Positions 15,817 to 26,296 of a DNA stretch of 64,000 nucleotides are shown here, one piece after another (positions within the stretch are counted from its first letter, which is position 1; every line of letters starts with the position of its first letter). This stretch comes from Granulicatella sp. WM01 (lineage in GTDB: Bacteria > Bacillota > Bacilli > Lactobacillales > Aerococcaceae): assembly GCF_004570605.1 (NCBI RefSeq), contig NZ_SPPB01000002.1:28044-92043 (forward strand), given 5' to 3'. A program made the position numbers and the translations under genes. The notes beneath the pieces are model-generated. The model saw only the letters and a program-made list of their open reading frames with translations. It ran no database searches and was not told where the DNA came from.

Positions 15817-18800
15817 CTACACTTTCCATTTTTTCCACTCAATTGAAATAGTTTCATTCACACTCAAAGCACAAATGTACACATGCTTAACAGGTTTTTC
15901 CAAAATAGCCTCAAGTGCATTGGCATAAACAGATAGCTGATTTGTATATCTTTCTATCAATACATTTCGTGCATTTTTGTGCGTTACATTGTCCGTCTTA
16001 AAATCGTACAGCACAATACCCTCGTCTGTTTCTATATATCCATCTACAATCCCATGAACAAGCACTTTTTCATCTAAATGTAATTCATTTGGGAATAACT
16101 GACTTGCTTTAACAACTAATGAAAAAGGCACTTCTCGTGATACATGTTTAGCATGTGCTATCATATATTGACCAAATGAACTTGAAAAGAAATGAAATAA
16201 CTGTTCTCTGCTCAACTTTTCACCGATTTGAGTGGACAGTAACTGATTAGACACTAACCATTGAATATGCTGCTCAATACTGTTCCATGTTATTTGTTCC
16301 TCTAAAGGAATAGTTTGCATAAATAAATGTATAGCATTTCCTAATGTAGCTCCATTTACTTCTTGAGCATGCTCCATAAATTTAGGCTTTTTAAATTCTT
16401 TAACAACATACCTATTGCTGCCTAACATTTCCATTTGCAACACATCAGGGTCCTCAATCATTCGCTTCAGTTCAGAAACTGATTGATAGCTAGTGGTTCG
16501 TGTCGCTGCTTCATAAGGATAGTGATAATGCATCTGATAAATAAGTTTTTCTATGCTCTCTTGTTTAAAATGCTCGTTTTGTTGGTTCATCCACTCTTGA
16601 ATAGTTGTTTTTACAGCATCTCCTTTAAGCACATTTTTTAGAGCATCATTCGTGTAAAACGATAGCGTGTACTGTACGGGAAAATGTGCTAATTCTGTAG
16701 GATAATGTTTTTCTACTAAATACTTATTATTAGCACAACGATGACGCATCAATGCCATACTGACCCAACCTAATAAGGACTGACTTTGCAAACGACTCGC
16801 TACGGGCAAAGTAATTGGCTTATGCTCTTGAATCATTTCTAAACTTTCCCAATATTCCTTCTCATTTTGACAACTTCCCACTAAAAATAATTGTTCTTTA
16901 GCACGTGTTAAAGCAACATATAACTTACGCATTTCCTCTGCCAACATCTTTTTTTCTTTAAATTGCATCATGCCTATACGTGCTAAAGTTGGGTATCTCC
17001 ACTTATATTCATGGTTAAAATAGTCACTCCCAAAACCATATTCTTCAGTAAAAATATATGGTTTATGCAACTCCTGCTTATTAAATGATTTTCCCATATC
17101 CATAATAAATACAATAGGAAACTCTAATCCCTTACTAGCATGAATCGTCATAAGCTGAACAGCATTTTCTGAATGTGCTATATGGGAAACTTCGGCTAAA
17201 TCATTATCTTTTTCTTGCATTTTTTCAATAAATCTTACAAATTGAAACAGTCCTTTAAATTGTGTTTGTTCGTATGATTTAGCATGTTCATACAAGGCAT
17301 GCAAATTTGCTTGTCGCTGTTTTCCAGAAGGCAAAGTCAAAACATAATCTAAAAATTGAGTATCTTGATAAATTGTCCAAATAAGTGCAACTAAAGACTC
17401 CTTATGTGCCATAAAACGCCATTTTTCTAAACGTTCTAAAAACACACATAATTTGTCATAAATATGATGATGAAAGTCATTTTGCACAATACTTTTTTCA
17501 CGATAATGATTAACAAATTGCAAGACAGCATGAAAGTAATTTCCTGTCCTTTCATTAATTCGAATGGCTGCCAATTCATTCTCGTCTAATTGTACAATTG
17601 GCGAACGTAAAACAGAAACAACAGGAATATCTTGATATGGGTTATCAATGATTCTTAATACCGACATCATAATCATCACTTCTGTCCGTTGAAAATACGT
17701 ATCGGCTTGACTGACAAAAATTGGAATAGTGTACCGTTCAAAAATTTCTTGAATAATGACATTATGCTTACGTGTTGGCACTAAAAGAACAATATCTTGA
17801 TAAGTTACTGGTCGCTTTTGTCCGTTATCTTGAATAAGTACTTGCTGTTGAATTAACTCATTAATTTTATGAGCAACCATTGTAATCTCTCCCTCAGCCT
17901 TACTATCAATCATAAAGCGTTCATCAACATCTCCTAACAGTTCTCTTTGTGGAGTAGTCTGTTCTTTTTCATAAAGAAGTACAGTTAATGGATACTGCTC
18001 ATCTTGTTCAAAAGACATGTTTCCTTGTACAAGCATAGCATCTTGATCATAGAGCATATCTCCAACTTGTTTATCCATAATTTGTTTGAAAATAAAATTA
18101 ACGCCTTGTAGCACACTCCCACGAGAGCGGAAATTTTCCGCCAAAATGATACGTTCTCCCCCACTTTTCTGCCCATAAGCTATATATTTTTCCAAAAACA
18201 GACTGGGTGTTGCTAAACGGAATGAATAAATAGACTGTTTCACATCTCCTACCATAAATAAATTGTTCCCATTTGTTAAGTAACTTAAAATGGCCTCTTG
18301 TAGACGGTTCACATCTTGATACTCATCAACCATAATTTCATTAAACTGTTCCTTAAACTCTTTGGCAATCGCACTTTCGTAACGTGTACCGTCCTTTTGT
18401 ATAGGGGCTAAAATATCTAAAGTAAGATGCTCTAAGTCACTAAATTCCAACACGCTAGCTTCTCTTTTAGCTTGTGTGTAACGCTCTGAAAACAATTTAA
18501 CAACACGCACAACCTCCTCAATAAATGGAGCTTGTTGATGTAGTAACTCTAATTGTCTATCTTGTGTCCCGTTAAAAATTTGCTTTTGTAAATGTGTTAT
18601 CGTGTCTTTAATTGTATCTCTAATTTTTTTCGCTTTATTAGCCAAATCTTTTAAGGTATCATCATCTTTTTTTCCTGCACCTTTCCACCGTTCAAAGTTA
18701 ACATTTTGCACAGCCTCATATATATCATCAAAATTAGACTGTTGATTTAATTTCTGTTGAATAAGATAAATATGTTGGTAATCTTGCTCTAATATTTCCA

Positions 18801-19560
18801 CGCTTTTTTGTAGCGTACTCTCTCCTTTAAGAAAATGTATCGCATACTCTAATTGTGCTATACTCTCTTCAATGACAGCTTGCACATTTGGTCTAATCAA
18901 CTCTTGAAACAACTGACTAGATCCTAACTCTTGAATGGTGTATAAATCGCTCAAATGATTTAACCATTTATCTGGATATTCATTAGATAAGGCAAAGGCA
19001 TGCAATGAAAAAACCAATTCTGTTAGACTGTCATCATATTTATCACTAGAATAGGCTTTAGCTAACTGAATAAATGAGTCTTCTTGATAAAGTTTTTCTT
19101 TTAATTGCAGCCATACATCTTCTTTAAATAATGCAATTTCAGTATCATCACTCATCAATCGACAATTCGGATCTAAGTGAACTAAATAAAAATATTGACG
19201 AATTAACTTCAAACAAAATGCGTGAATAGTACTAATGTATGCCTGTGGCAACAAAGAAATTTGCATTTGCAAGTGCCGTTTTATAGTATCATCAACACTT
19301 TGATTAATCTCTTCTTTTATCACACGTTCTAAACGTTCTTTCATTTCCAAAGCAGCCGCTTGAGTATACGTTACCACAACGAGTTGCTCAATAGATACAC
19401 CTTTTTTTAATTTTTCTACAATTCGTTGCGTTAATACTGTTGTTTTTCCGGAACCAGCAGAAGCCGATACTAAAATATTTTGTCCCTCTTGGAAAATAGC
19501 ACGCCATTGAGCATCTGTAAATTTAACATTACTCGGCTTAATTGGTATCATGTTGCTCAC
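15817..19560 (-). CDS. rexA: RexA/AddA helicase-nuclease subunit
   Basis: This 1247-residue subunit of the double-strand-break resection complex is a UvrD-type superfamily 1 helicase with Walker A SAGSGKTTVL near residue 38, DEYQDVNRLQ (motif II), FSLRLATPSLF-like motif III context, and TIHASKGLEF plus VALTRAKEQLF (motifs V-VI). The C-terminal RecB-family nuclease motif is LYDFKTDN. With RexB it degrades broken DNA ends and loads RecA. The ATG overlaps the end of rexB by 23 nt, giving translational coupling. Confidence 0.93.
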   Translation of the reverse strand: MSNMIPIKPSNVKFTDAQWRAIFQEGQNILVSASAGSGKTTVLTQRIVEKLKKGVSIEQLVVVTYTQAAALEMKERLERVIKEEINQSVDDTIKRHLQMQISLLPQAYISTIHAFCLKLIRQYFYLVHLDPNCRLMSDDTEIALFKEDVWLQLKEKLYQEDSFIQLAKAYSSDKYDDSLTELVFSLHAFALSNEYPDKWLNHLSDLYTIQELGSSQLFQELIRPNVQAVIEESIAQLEYAIHFLKGESTLQKSVEILEQDYQHIYLIQQKLNQQSNFDDIYEAVQNVNFERWKGAGKKDDDTLKDLANKAKKIRDTIKDTITHLQKQIFNGTQDRQLELLHQQAPFIEEVVRVVKLFSERYTQAKREASVLEFSDLEHLTLDILAPIQKDGTRYESAIAKEFKEQFNEIMVDEYQDVNRLQEAILSYLTNGNNLFMVGDVKQSIYSFRLATPSLFLEKYIAYGQKSGGERIILAENFRSRGSVLQGVNFIFKQIMDKQVGDMLYDQDAMLVQGNMSFEQDEQYPLTVLLYEKEQTTPQRELLGDVDERFMIDSKAEGEITMVAHKINELIQQQVLIQDNGQKRPVTYQDIVLLVPTRKHNVIIQEIFERYTIPIFVSQADTYFQRTEVMIMMSVLRIIDNPYQDIPVVSVLRSPIVQLDENELAAIRINERTGNYFHAVLQFVNHYREKSIVQNDFHHHIYDKLCVFLERLEKWRFMAHKESLVALIWTIYQDTQFLDYVLTLPSGKQRQANLHALYEHAKSYEQTQFKGLFQFVRFIEKMQEKDNDLAEVSHIAHSENAVQLMTIHASKGLEFPIVFIMDMGKSFNKQELHKPYIFTEEYGFGSDYFNHEYKWRYPTLARIGMMQFKEKKMLAEEMRKLYVALTRAKEQLFLVGSCQNEKEYWESLEMIQEHKPITLPVASRLQSQSLLGWVSMALMRHRCANNKYLVEKHYPTELAHFPVQYTLSFYTNDALKNVLKGDAVKTTIQEWMNQQNEHFKQESIEKLIYQMHYHYPYEAATRTTSYQSVSELKRMIEDPDVLQMEMLGSNRYVVKEFKKPKFMEHAQEVNGATLGNAIHLFMQTIPLEEQITWNSIEQHIQWLVSNQLLSTQIGEKLSREQLFHFFSSSFGQYMIAHAKHVSREVPFSLVVKASQLFPNELHLDEKVLVHGIVDGYIETDEGIVLYDFKTDNVTHKNARNVLIERYTNQLSVYANALEAILEKPVKHVYICALSVNETISIEWKKWKV

Positions 19561-22500
19561 CTACCTTTCCACGAATTAATGACATGACATCTTTATGTTT
19601 AATAAATTGTCGATAGTGATTTTCTGGTAAAGTTGCATCAAATAAAGAAATACTGCGAAATTCTCGTAAAGATGGTGTAAATAATTCATCTTTAAAAGGT
19701 TGCAAACGAATATCACCTGCCAAAATCCGTTCTCCTGCTTCCTTAATTTTTATTTTTAAATATTCAAACAATATAACTAAATCCTCGTTGAGAACCGTAG
19801 GCATGGTTTTTTGTTTATCATAAGTTTGCTTAGTGGTCAGTTTTGCTTGATAAAACAGCCCATTGCCATCCACGGTTTGCATACTTTCTTCATCTAGCGT
19901 CAATAGTCCTGTCAATTTAGGTGGGGTATGTATCAATTCACTAGGACTGAGCATAATGTTTTGAACTGTTTCATAAGCGTTATTCACATGATAATAGAAA
20001 GCACCCATTGAGTGTTTATCCTGTACTTGCAATTTCTCTCTATTTTGATTCAACACATATAAATATGTCACTAATTGTAAAGATAATCCCTCAAAAAAAC
20101 GATTAAAGTCAAATTTTTGCTGACTTGATTTATAATCAACAACACTGAGAAATTTCTGATTAATAACATCAATTCTGTCAATTTTTCCACGCAAAATAAG
20201 TTGACGATTATTTTCCACATAAATAGGTGGAATAGAAAGCAAACTATCTTGTCGACTAGAAAAAATGCTCTCCGTTAACAAAGTGTGTACATTAATCGTT
20301 TTTGCATAATCATGTAGACGCATGATCACATGCTCCAATGTATCACTCAATAAATATTTCGTAAATGCCATACGGTTATTCATATAAAACAATCTATATT
20401 GAGGTTGATTGAATACGGATTGACATACATCATCAACAATACGTTTTAACTCATCAGTTGTTAAATTTTGAAACACAAGTTGACGCTGCTCCAAATAACG
20501 ATACAGCACGTCTAATGTATCATGAAAAACATTTCCAACATCAGCGGATCGTAATTGCAATAATTGTCTTTCTTTTACATGCAGTCCATATTGTAAAAAA
20601 TGACTATACGGATCTTTAAAATAACTTTCTAACTGGGATACCGATAAAGCCAACTGTTTAGGATATAACTCCATGGCTAATTCAAGTTTTGCTGGAATAT
20701 TTTTATAATAAAACCCTTGTTTTAAATGTTTAAACTGATGGGCTAGTGTATCATGTTTTTCAATATAATCTATCAAATGTTTCGTCCGTTCATCTAACAT
20801 ACTTTGTCTATCATAAGCCTGACGAATATCTATAATCACTTGCCGTATCACTTGTGTTGTTTTTCCATATTTTGCTAATGTATGCTTATGTTTAAAACGT
20901 CTATCCAATAACTCTATGTACATAGAGCATTCCTGTTGCATACTTGGATAAAATAAATAAAGTTTTTCAGTAGCACTAGCAAATACTTGATATGCAACAA
21001 ACGGCTCAATTAACGTACGATAGGTGCTATCCAAAACTAAATAAGACTGATTAGATAACACACTAGAAAACATAGCTCTCTCTTGATTGGATAATAAACT
21101 CAAATTTTCATACGACTTAGGAAACTGCTCTGCACTTGCTCCTATAACAAAGACAACTTTACTAGGATGTTCACGATTTGTATCTAAACTTGAAATCGTC
21201 ACTTGATCTAAACTTGGTGGTACAGAACTGTACTCTGCCTGCTCAAAACCTTCAAATAAAATTGTATAGAAATCATCTAACTGAAAGGGCTGATTTCCTA
21301 ATACCATAACAAACTCATCTAATAACTGTCCAAACATCTCCCATGCTTGTTCATGTTCCCTAGCCCGTTCTAATTGTCCTTTATCAAGCAAATCATCACG
21401 CCAATGAATCAATTTGTCCATAACACCCATTTGCTCAAAAAATTGATACAATATTACACTTGCCTCTTTCATTGTCCTAGCCTGTTCCAATTGAGTTTGA
21501 AACGGCAAAATTGCATCCACAATTTGAAGCCTTAGCGATTGATTTTCCCACGCTGCATCATGAGTCCACCAATATTTCCCTTGATACCCGTTTGCTAACA
21601 ATTCATTCTCTAATTGATCAACATCATAACGTTCCTCTCCAACAATTAGCTCTGTTCTCAATAAACGCATGACATCTTGATATTGCCAATTTCTTTTTTG
21701 TAGATGATATAAAGACGACAAACACTCCACTAGTGGATGATATGCCATAGATTCAGCATTATCAATAAATATCGGAATATCATTCTCCTTAAAAATTGGC
21801 TTAATTAACATTTCATACGATTCCACCTGACGCATCAACACATGAATATCTTTATAGCGATAATGTCCACTGGACACTAAAGCATGAATTTCATTAGCTA
21901 CTGCCTCTACTTCTGCCTGTTTGCTCGCAAATGCTTGAGTAACTATGGCATCTTGTTCCATAGGATTTTGAGTGTACTGGTACCCTTTTTGAAAAATATC
22001 TTTCCAATACTCTAAAACATCTAATATCCCTTTACTATAACGCTCTTTACCTTGCTCAATCTGTCTAATAGGTAGACAATTTATATCATGCATTCTTGCC
22101 AACTGCCATAGTCTATGATACGTCTGTTTAGACACATACGTTAAGGGATCAAACACATCACAATGAATATCTTTAGCCTCTAAAGCTAAACTAACAGACA
22201 CTTTATATGCTTGTTTTAATAAAGCCAAAATAATAGACTGCTCCTTAGCTGTAAAACGATGATACCCATACACATAAATTGCTGTTTGTGATAAATCCAA
22301 TTGTAAAATGCGTTGCACTAGTTGATCATAAAGATCCTCTTTTTCAATATACTGCCCAATGAGTTGCTCATTAAATAACTGATACAAATAATTTAATTCA
22401 TTGATTTTTTGACTATTTTTTTTAATGCTGGAATGCTTGGAATAATGCTCTTCAAAGGCATTCAAATCTTCAGTTGAAATAGTCCCCCCACGGAATTCTA

Positions 22501-22891
22501 AAAATAAATCTGTTAACTGTTGAATAAATCCAGAATGCCTAATATCGCCACGATATACGCTTAATTCGTTTTCATGCTCCAGTAAAATATGGCGGACAAG
22601 CATTGTTAATCCAACTTTACTTAGTGAAGTTTTAGACAAAATTCCAGTATCCTTTAATAAAAACCACGCTAATCTGGAAAAACTATAAATTTGTACACGA
22701 ATACTGCCTCCAAGTATTGAATTTTCTCCCATTAAATGTGATAATACACTTAGTTCGGAATCAAATTTGATATGCTCTGGGACGAGATAAAAAATAGTGT
22801 TTACATGTTGTGTCTGTAATAGTTTAGACATATCTTGAACAATCCATTGCTGTTTGTTGGCTGTTATATCACCTAAAATGAACTCTAACAT
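19538..22891 (-). CDS. rexB: RexB/AddB nuclease subunit
   Basis: This protein of about 1117 residues partners RexA. The inactive helicase-like core is recognisable ([22 protein letters not shown]), and the C-terminal RecB-type nuclease has the [11 protein letters not shown] motif. I place the start at the ATG at 22891 because AAGGAG lies 6-7 nt upstream; the upstream in-frame codons carry that SD. There are two oddities. The N terminus lacks the Walker A of Bacillus AddB ([11 protein letters not shown] instead of a G-GKT loop). The last 270 or so residues contain no cysteine, so the nuclease domain cannot bind the AddB-type 4Fe-4S cluster. This places it in the RexB branch. Confidence 0.9.
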   Translation of the reverse strand: MLEFILGDITANKQQWIVQDMSKLLQTQHVNTIFYLVPEHIKFDSELSVLSHLMGENSILGGSIRVQIYSFSRLAWFLLKDTGILSKTSLSKVGLTMLVRHILLEHENELSVYRGDIRHSGFIQQLTDLFLEFRGGTISTEDLNAFEEHYSKHSSIKKNSQKINELNYLYQLFNEQLIGQYIEKEDLYDQLVQRILQLDLSQTAIYVYGYHRFTAKEQSIILALLKQAYKVSVSLALEAKDIHCDVFDPLTYVSKQTYHRLWQLARMHDINCLPIRQIEQGKERYSKGILDVLEYWKDIFQKGYQYTQNPMEQDAIVTQAFASKQAEVEAVANEIHALVSSGHYRYKDIHVLMRQVESYEMLIKPIFKENDIPIFIDNAESMAYHPLVECLSSLYHLQKRNWQYQDVMRLLRTELIVGEERYDVDQLENELLANGYQGKYWWTHDAAWENQSLRLQIVDAILPFQTQLEQARTMKEASVILYQFFEQMGVMDKLIHWRDDLLDKGQLERAREHEQAWEMFGQLLDEFVMVLGNQPFQLDDFYTILFEGFEQAEYSSVPPSLDQVTISSLDTNREHPSKVVFVIGASAEQFPKSYENLSLLSNQERAMFSSVLSNQSYLVLDSTYRTLIEPFVAYQVFASATEKLYLFYPSMQQECSMYIELLDRRFKHKHTLAKYGKTTQVIRQVIIDIRQAYDRQSMLDERTKHLIDYIEKHDTLAHQFKHLKQGFYYKNIPAKLELAMELYPKQLALSVSQLESYFKDPYSHFLQYGLHVKERQLLQLRSADVGNVFHDTLDVLYRYLEQRQLVFQNLTTDELKRIVDDVCQSVFNQPQYRLFYMNNRMAFTKYLLSDTLEHVIMRLHDYAKTINVHTLLTESIFSSRQDSLLSIPPIYVENNRQLILRGKIDRIDVINQKFLSVVDYKSSQQKFDFNRFFEGLSLQLVTYLYVLNQNREKLQVQDKHSMGAFYYHVNNAYETVQNIMLSPSELIHTPPKLTGLLTLDEESMQTVDGNGLFYQAKLTTKQTYDKQKTMPTVLNEDLVILFEYLKIKIKEAGERILAGDIRLQPFKDELFTPSLREFRSISLFDATLPENHYRQFIKHKDVMSLIRGKVGEQHDTN

Positions 22892-22954
22892 AATGCTCTC
22901 CTTCACTTTGATTCTAACGTTTTACAGTCAATTTATAAATATAAGGAGATTTAT

Positions 22955-23425
22955 ATGAACAAAAAAGAATCACGTCATCAATTAATACGCTCTTTAGTCC
23001 TTGAACACACTATTCAAACGCAACAAGAACTGCAAGAACTTCTTGCTCAAAATGGCATTTCTGTGACACAATCTACTTTATCACGTGACATTAAAGACTT
23101 AAATTTAATTAAAGTTAATGAAGTCGATTACTCCTATTATGCTATTTATAGTACTTCCCAATCAAAATGGGCAAAACGTTTAAGTTTATATATGGACGAT
23201 GCGCTTCTATTGCTTCGCCCTGTTCAACATACGGTTATTTTAAAGTCATTACCTGGATTAGCTGAATCTTTTGGATCAATTTTAGATAAACTAAACATTC
23301 CAGAAATCGTGGCAACAATTTGTGGTGACGACACTTGCTTAATTATTTGTGAAACAAACGAAGATGCCAAGCGTTGCTTTGAGCAACTAAAATCATATAC
23401 ACCACCACATTTTTTCAAAAAATAA
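22955..23425 (+). CDS. argR: Arginine repressor ArgR/AhrC
   Basis: This 156-residue regulator has an N-terminal winged helix ([31 protein letters not shown]) and a C-terminal hexamerisation and arginine-binding domain ([15 protein letters not shown], then [16 protein letters not shown] with the conserved GDDT). It represses arginine biosynthesis and activates arginine catabolism in response to arginine. It is divergent from rexBA, with the start supported by AAGGAG. No arginine genes are adjacent in this window. Confidence 0.93.
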   Translation: MNKKESRHQLIRSLVLEHTIQTQQELQELLAQNGISVTQSTLSRDIKDLNLIKVNEVDYSYYAIYSTSQSKWAKRLSLYMDDALLLLRPVQHTVILKSLPGLAESFGSILDKLNIPEIVATICGDDTCLIICETNEDAKRCFEQLKSYTPPHFFKK

Positions 23426-23503
23426 CCAAATGTTATAACTTGCCATAAATTATACTATACATTATAGCATAAAGTCCGATTAAGACGAACAACCAAGTTA
23501 ATC

Positions 23504-23532
23504 TTGAATTTTAATATTGATTTTTATATAAT
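23504..23532 (+). promoter_or_regulatory. queT promoter
   Basis: TTGAAT (23504-23509) and TATAAT (23527-23532) are separated by exactly 17 bp, directly upstream of the preQ1 riboswitch. Confidence 0.7.
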
Positions 23533-23537
23533 GGAAA

Positions 23538-23577
23538 CACGTGGTTCGAAACCCTCCCACGAAAAAAAACTAGGAGG
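23538..23577 (+). ncRNA. preQ1-I riboswitch
   Basis: The element has a 5' stem CGTGG and CCCACG around the conserved GTTCGAAACCCTCC loop, then an A-rich linker and the CTAGGAGG tail. The tail provides the pseudoknot strand and is at the same time the SD (AGGAGG at 23572-23577). Ligand binding would sequester the SD, giving translational control of the downstream transporter. The architecture and consensus positions match class I preQ1 aptamers, and the queT context supports the call. Confidence 0.9.
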
Positions 23578-23585
23578 CATATTAT

Positions 23586-24095
23586 ATGCAAAAATATTTT
23601 TCAACTAAGGAGTACATTATAACGGCTTTAATTGCCGCAATTTATGTTGTATCAACATTATTGTTGGCACCTATCTCGTATGGTATTATTCAGTTTAGAC
23701 TGTCCGAAATTTTAAACCATTTATTAGTGTACAACAAAAAATTTATCGTCGCCTTAACATTAGGTGTATTTATTGCTAATTTTTGGTCACCTTTTGCACT
23801 ATACGATATTATTTTCGGAACCGGAGCAACTTTTTTATGCTCTCTTATTTCAATCGTTGCGTTTAAATATATTAAACATAAACACATACAATTTATATTT
23901 AATACGCTTAACTTCTCATTTATTGGTATGGTTCCAATTACACTAATGATTATCGCTCTAGGTGATTCAAATACATTTTTTGCAATATATTTTCCATTGG
24001 TATTGAGTGAACTAATCATTTTAGGTGCTGGACAAATCGTTTTACACCTTTTACATAAAAAAATCAATTTATCAAGTTACTTGAATGATAAATAA
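23586..24095 (+). CDS. queT: Queuosine precursor transporter QueT
   Basis: This 169-residue QueT-family membrane protein is the substrate-binding S component of an ECF transporter for a queuosine precursor. It has about five helices and the family pattern TALIAAIYVVSTLLLAPISYG then QFRLSEILNHL near residues 33-43. The preQ1 riboswitch directly upstream is strong independent support. The ECF energising module is not in the window. The uptake of precursor implies salvage for tRNA queuosine modification. Confidence 0.92.
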   Translation: MQKYFSTKEYIITALIAAIYVVSTLLLAPISYGIIQFRLSEILNHLLVYNKKFIVALTLGVFIANFWSPFALYDIIFGTGATFLCSLISIVAFKYIKHKHIQFIFNTLNFSFIGMVPITLMIIALGDSNTFFAIYFPLVLSELIILGAGQIVLHLLHKKINLSSYLNDK

Positions 24096-24098
24096 CTC

Positions 24099-24142
24099 AA
24101 AACTGTATAACTTTAGCATAGACTAATGTTATACAGTTTTTT
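24099..24142 (+). terminator. queT terminator
   Basis: AAAACTGTATAAC (24099-24111) pairs perfectly with GTTATACAGTTTT, followed by a T run ending at 24142. Confidence 0.8.
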
Positions 24143-24740
24143 AGTGTATCCTTTCTTTGTTATATGGTTAATATACTGTTCATTTCATATACAAACTATT
24201 ATCCAATACCGACTATACTCACTAAAAAATATCAAATATTTTAGTCTAATGATATAAGGAATTGTATTATCACACGTGTGTTATCCTAATTAAAGCAATA
24301 TAAACTAAACATTTTATCCATTAAAACCATTCCATACTAACTTAACATCTTTCTTGCGTTATTTAAATATAATGTCCTAAATTGCTCTTCGTCAAATTAT
24401 ATGCTAAAAAACAGTTTTGCTTCACTATATAAATTAATTCGCCAAAACGATTTATTGGATACCTCTATCAATATTTAAATGAAAGTAGCTATTTTTATGA
24501 TGCACTGCCTATTTTTTATGTGTACACTTCTAAAAATCTAAAGAATTCACTTATTTTTTTACCATATTCTCAACAGGAAAAAAGATTCTAACTAACAAAA
24601 TCTGCAAAAAAATCAACGTTTATAGACAAAGATTTCTTGCAAATTTAAAAGATTACTCTATCCAACATTTATTTTTTTAAAGTCAAAGTACAACAATTTA
24701 TCAAATCATCATTACTTTTATTTAGATAGAATTCAAAAAA
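24143..24740. other. Non-coding AT-rich gap
   Basis: About 600 bp without a supported gene. A half copy of the dispersed hairpin family (CGATTTATTGGATAC, about 24448-24462) is the only recognisable element. Confidence 0.5.
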
Positions 24741-24780
24741 CTAGCAAGGTTCAATGTTTTTTATCATTGACACTTGCCAG
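24741..24780 (-). terminator. Terminator of the psu operon
   Basis: CTAGCAAGGTTCAATG (24741-24756) pairs with CATTGACACTTGCCAG (24765-24780) with two mismatches. A T6 run follows in the minus direction. Confidence 0.7.
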
Positions 24781-24832
24781 TCTAATCTAAATTTTTATGT
24801 TAGAGTAATATATGACGTCTTATCTTACTGAA

Positions 24833-25360
24833 TTACTCATCACTCACTAAAAAATGAAGTGATTCCAATTCAGCTTGAATATCGTCTAAAATTTCCTTTG
24901 TATCAGCCTCAACCAGATGATATTGTATACCATCTGTAGTTAAATCAATCAAGCATTTAAATCCTTGAGCTTTAAATTTCTCAACAAACTGTTTGATACA
25001 ACGCCGACTTTGTATATTTAATGCAACTTCTATTTCACCATAGATAGGGTGTTTTATTCTTACATTTTTTACCACACCACCGTTGTCTATAATCGCTTGA
25101 TATTTTCTCACAATATCTTCACGTTTATGTTGCACTTTAAAGATGCGACTATATTTTCTTTCTGATTTTTCTCGATGATATAAATATCCTCGATTAGTAC
25201 TTAAAATGGTTTCTCCATTAGCTTTTAGTACTGCAATATCTTGCACGATAACCTGTCTAGTGACATCAAAATTATCCGCCAATTTTTGTGCATTAACTGC
25301 TCCCTTTGCATTTTTTAATGCATGTAATATTTTTTTTCTTCTCTCTTCTACATTTTTCAA
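24833..25360 (-). CDS. HTH and 3H-domain transcriptional regulator (NiaR family)
   Basis: This 175-residue protein has an N-terminal HTH of the biotin-operon type (KLADNFDVTRQVIVQDIAVLKANG) followed by a 3H domain with conserved histidines (VQHKRED, IKHPIYG, YHLVEAD). NiaR proteins are nicotinate-responsive repressors of NAD synthesis and niacin uptake genes. This gene lies 21 nt after psuG and looks co-transcribed with pseudouridine genes, an unusual setting. It may be a NiaR that has joined the operon by chance or a homologue with a different ligand. The start is a TTG with a GAGGG SD. Confidence 0.8.
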   Translation of the reverse strand: MKNVEERRKKILHALKNAKGAVNAQKLADNFDVTRQVIVQDIAVLKANGETILSTNRGYLYHREKSERKYSRIFKVQHKREDIVRKYQAIIDNGGVVKNVRIKHPIYGEIEVALNIQSRRCIKQFVEKFKAQGFKCLIDLTTDGIQYHLVEADTKEILDDIQAELESLHFLVSDE

Positions 25361-25381
25361 CTTTCTTCCCTCAACCGTTTC

Positions 25382-26296
25382 TTACTTATTTGCAAAAAAC
25401 TTAACGGCTAATTGTGCACCGACCTTAGCGTTATTTTTTACTAATTTGATATTAGCCTCTAAACTTTTTCCATCTGTTTTCTCAACAATTTTCCCTAATA
25501 AAAACGGCGTGATATCCTTCCCTACGATACCATTTTCCTCCGCTTCTTGAACAGCTAATGCAATAATTTCATTAATGTATTCAGGATCTAAAGCATCTTC
25601 ATGTGGAATTGGGTTAGCAACTACCACACCACCTTTTAAGCCTAAATTCCATTTTGTATCAATCATATATGCAATATGCTCTAGACTATCTGAACTTAAA
25701 GCTAGTGGTAACCCACTATCTCTTGTAAAGAATGCTGGTAAGTTTTTCGTACCATACCCTACAACTGGAACACCTTTTGTTTCTAAGTACTCCAAAGTAG
25801 CTGGTAAATCTAAAATAGACTTAGCTCCTGCACAAATGACCGTCACACTTGTTTGTGCAAGTTCATCCATATCCGCTGAAATATCAAGCGTACTTTCCCA
25901 ACCACGATGAACTCCCCCTAGTCCACCAGTGACAAAGAATTTAATACCCGCTAATTCAGCAGCAATCATTGTTGTGGCAACAGTTGTTGCACCTAAACGT
26001 TTTGAAGCCACAATATCTGCTAAATCTCTACGTGATACTTTAGCAATACCTTTACTACTTCCAAACATTTCCAATTCTTCATCAGACAAGCCAATTTTAA
26101 TTTTCCCCTCAACAATAGCTATTGTTGCAGGTACTGCACCATTGTCACGAATAATTTGTTCAACTTCACGTGCCATAGCAACATTTTGTGGATACGGCAT
26201 ACCGTGCGAAATGATAGTTGACTCTAAAGCAATAATTGGCAAGCCTTTTTCCATACCTTGCTTAACTTCTTGAGATAAAACTAAATACTCATTCAT
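25382..26296 (-). CDS. psuG: Pseudouridine-5'-phosphate glycosidase PsuG
   Basis: This 304-residue enzyme splits pseudouridine 5'-phosphate to uracil and ribose 5-phosphate, completing salvage or degradation after PsuK. Family segments include [16 protein letters not shown] at the N terminus, [11 protein letters not shown], the [20 protein letters not shown] stretch and [10 protein letters not shown]. The ATG overlaps the psuK stop by 8 nt, so the kinase and glycosidase are translationally coupled. Confidence 0.95.
   Translation of the reverse strand: MNEYLVLSQEVKQGMEKGLPIIALESTIISHGMPYPQNVAMAREVEQIIRDNGAVPATIAIVEGKIKIGLSDEELEMFGSSKGIAKVSRRDLADIVASKRLGATTVATTMIAAELAGIKFFVTGGLGGVHRGWESTLDISADMDELAQTSVTVICAGAKSILDLPATLEYLETKGVPVVGYGTKNLPAFFTRDSGLPLALSSDSLEHIAYMIDTKWNLGLKGGVVVANPIPHEDALDPEYINEIIALAVQEAEENGIVGKDITPFLLGKIVEKTDGKSLEANIKLVKNNAKVGAQLAVKFFANK

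Noticed and set aside
23690..24067. Minus-strand open frame of 125 codons opposite queT
   Set aside because: queT is supported by its riboswitch, promoter and family motifs.
25206..26273. Three plus-strand open frames of 111-114 codons opposite psuG and the 3H regulator
   Set aside because: Antisense shadows; the minus-strand genes have clear motifs, SDs and operon spacing.
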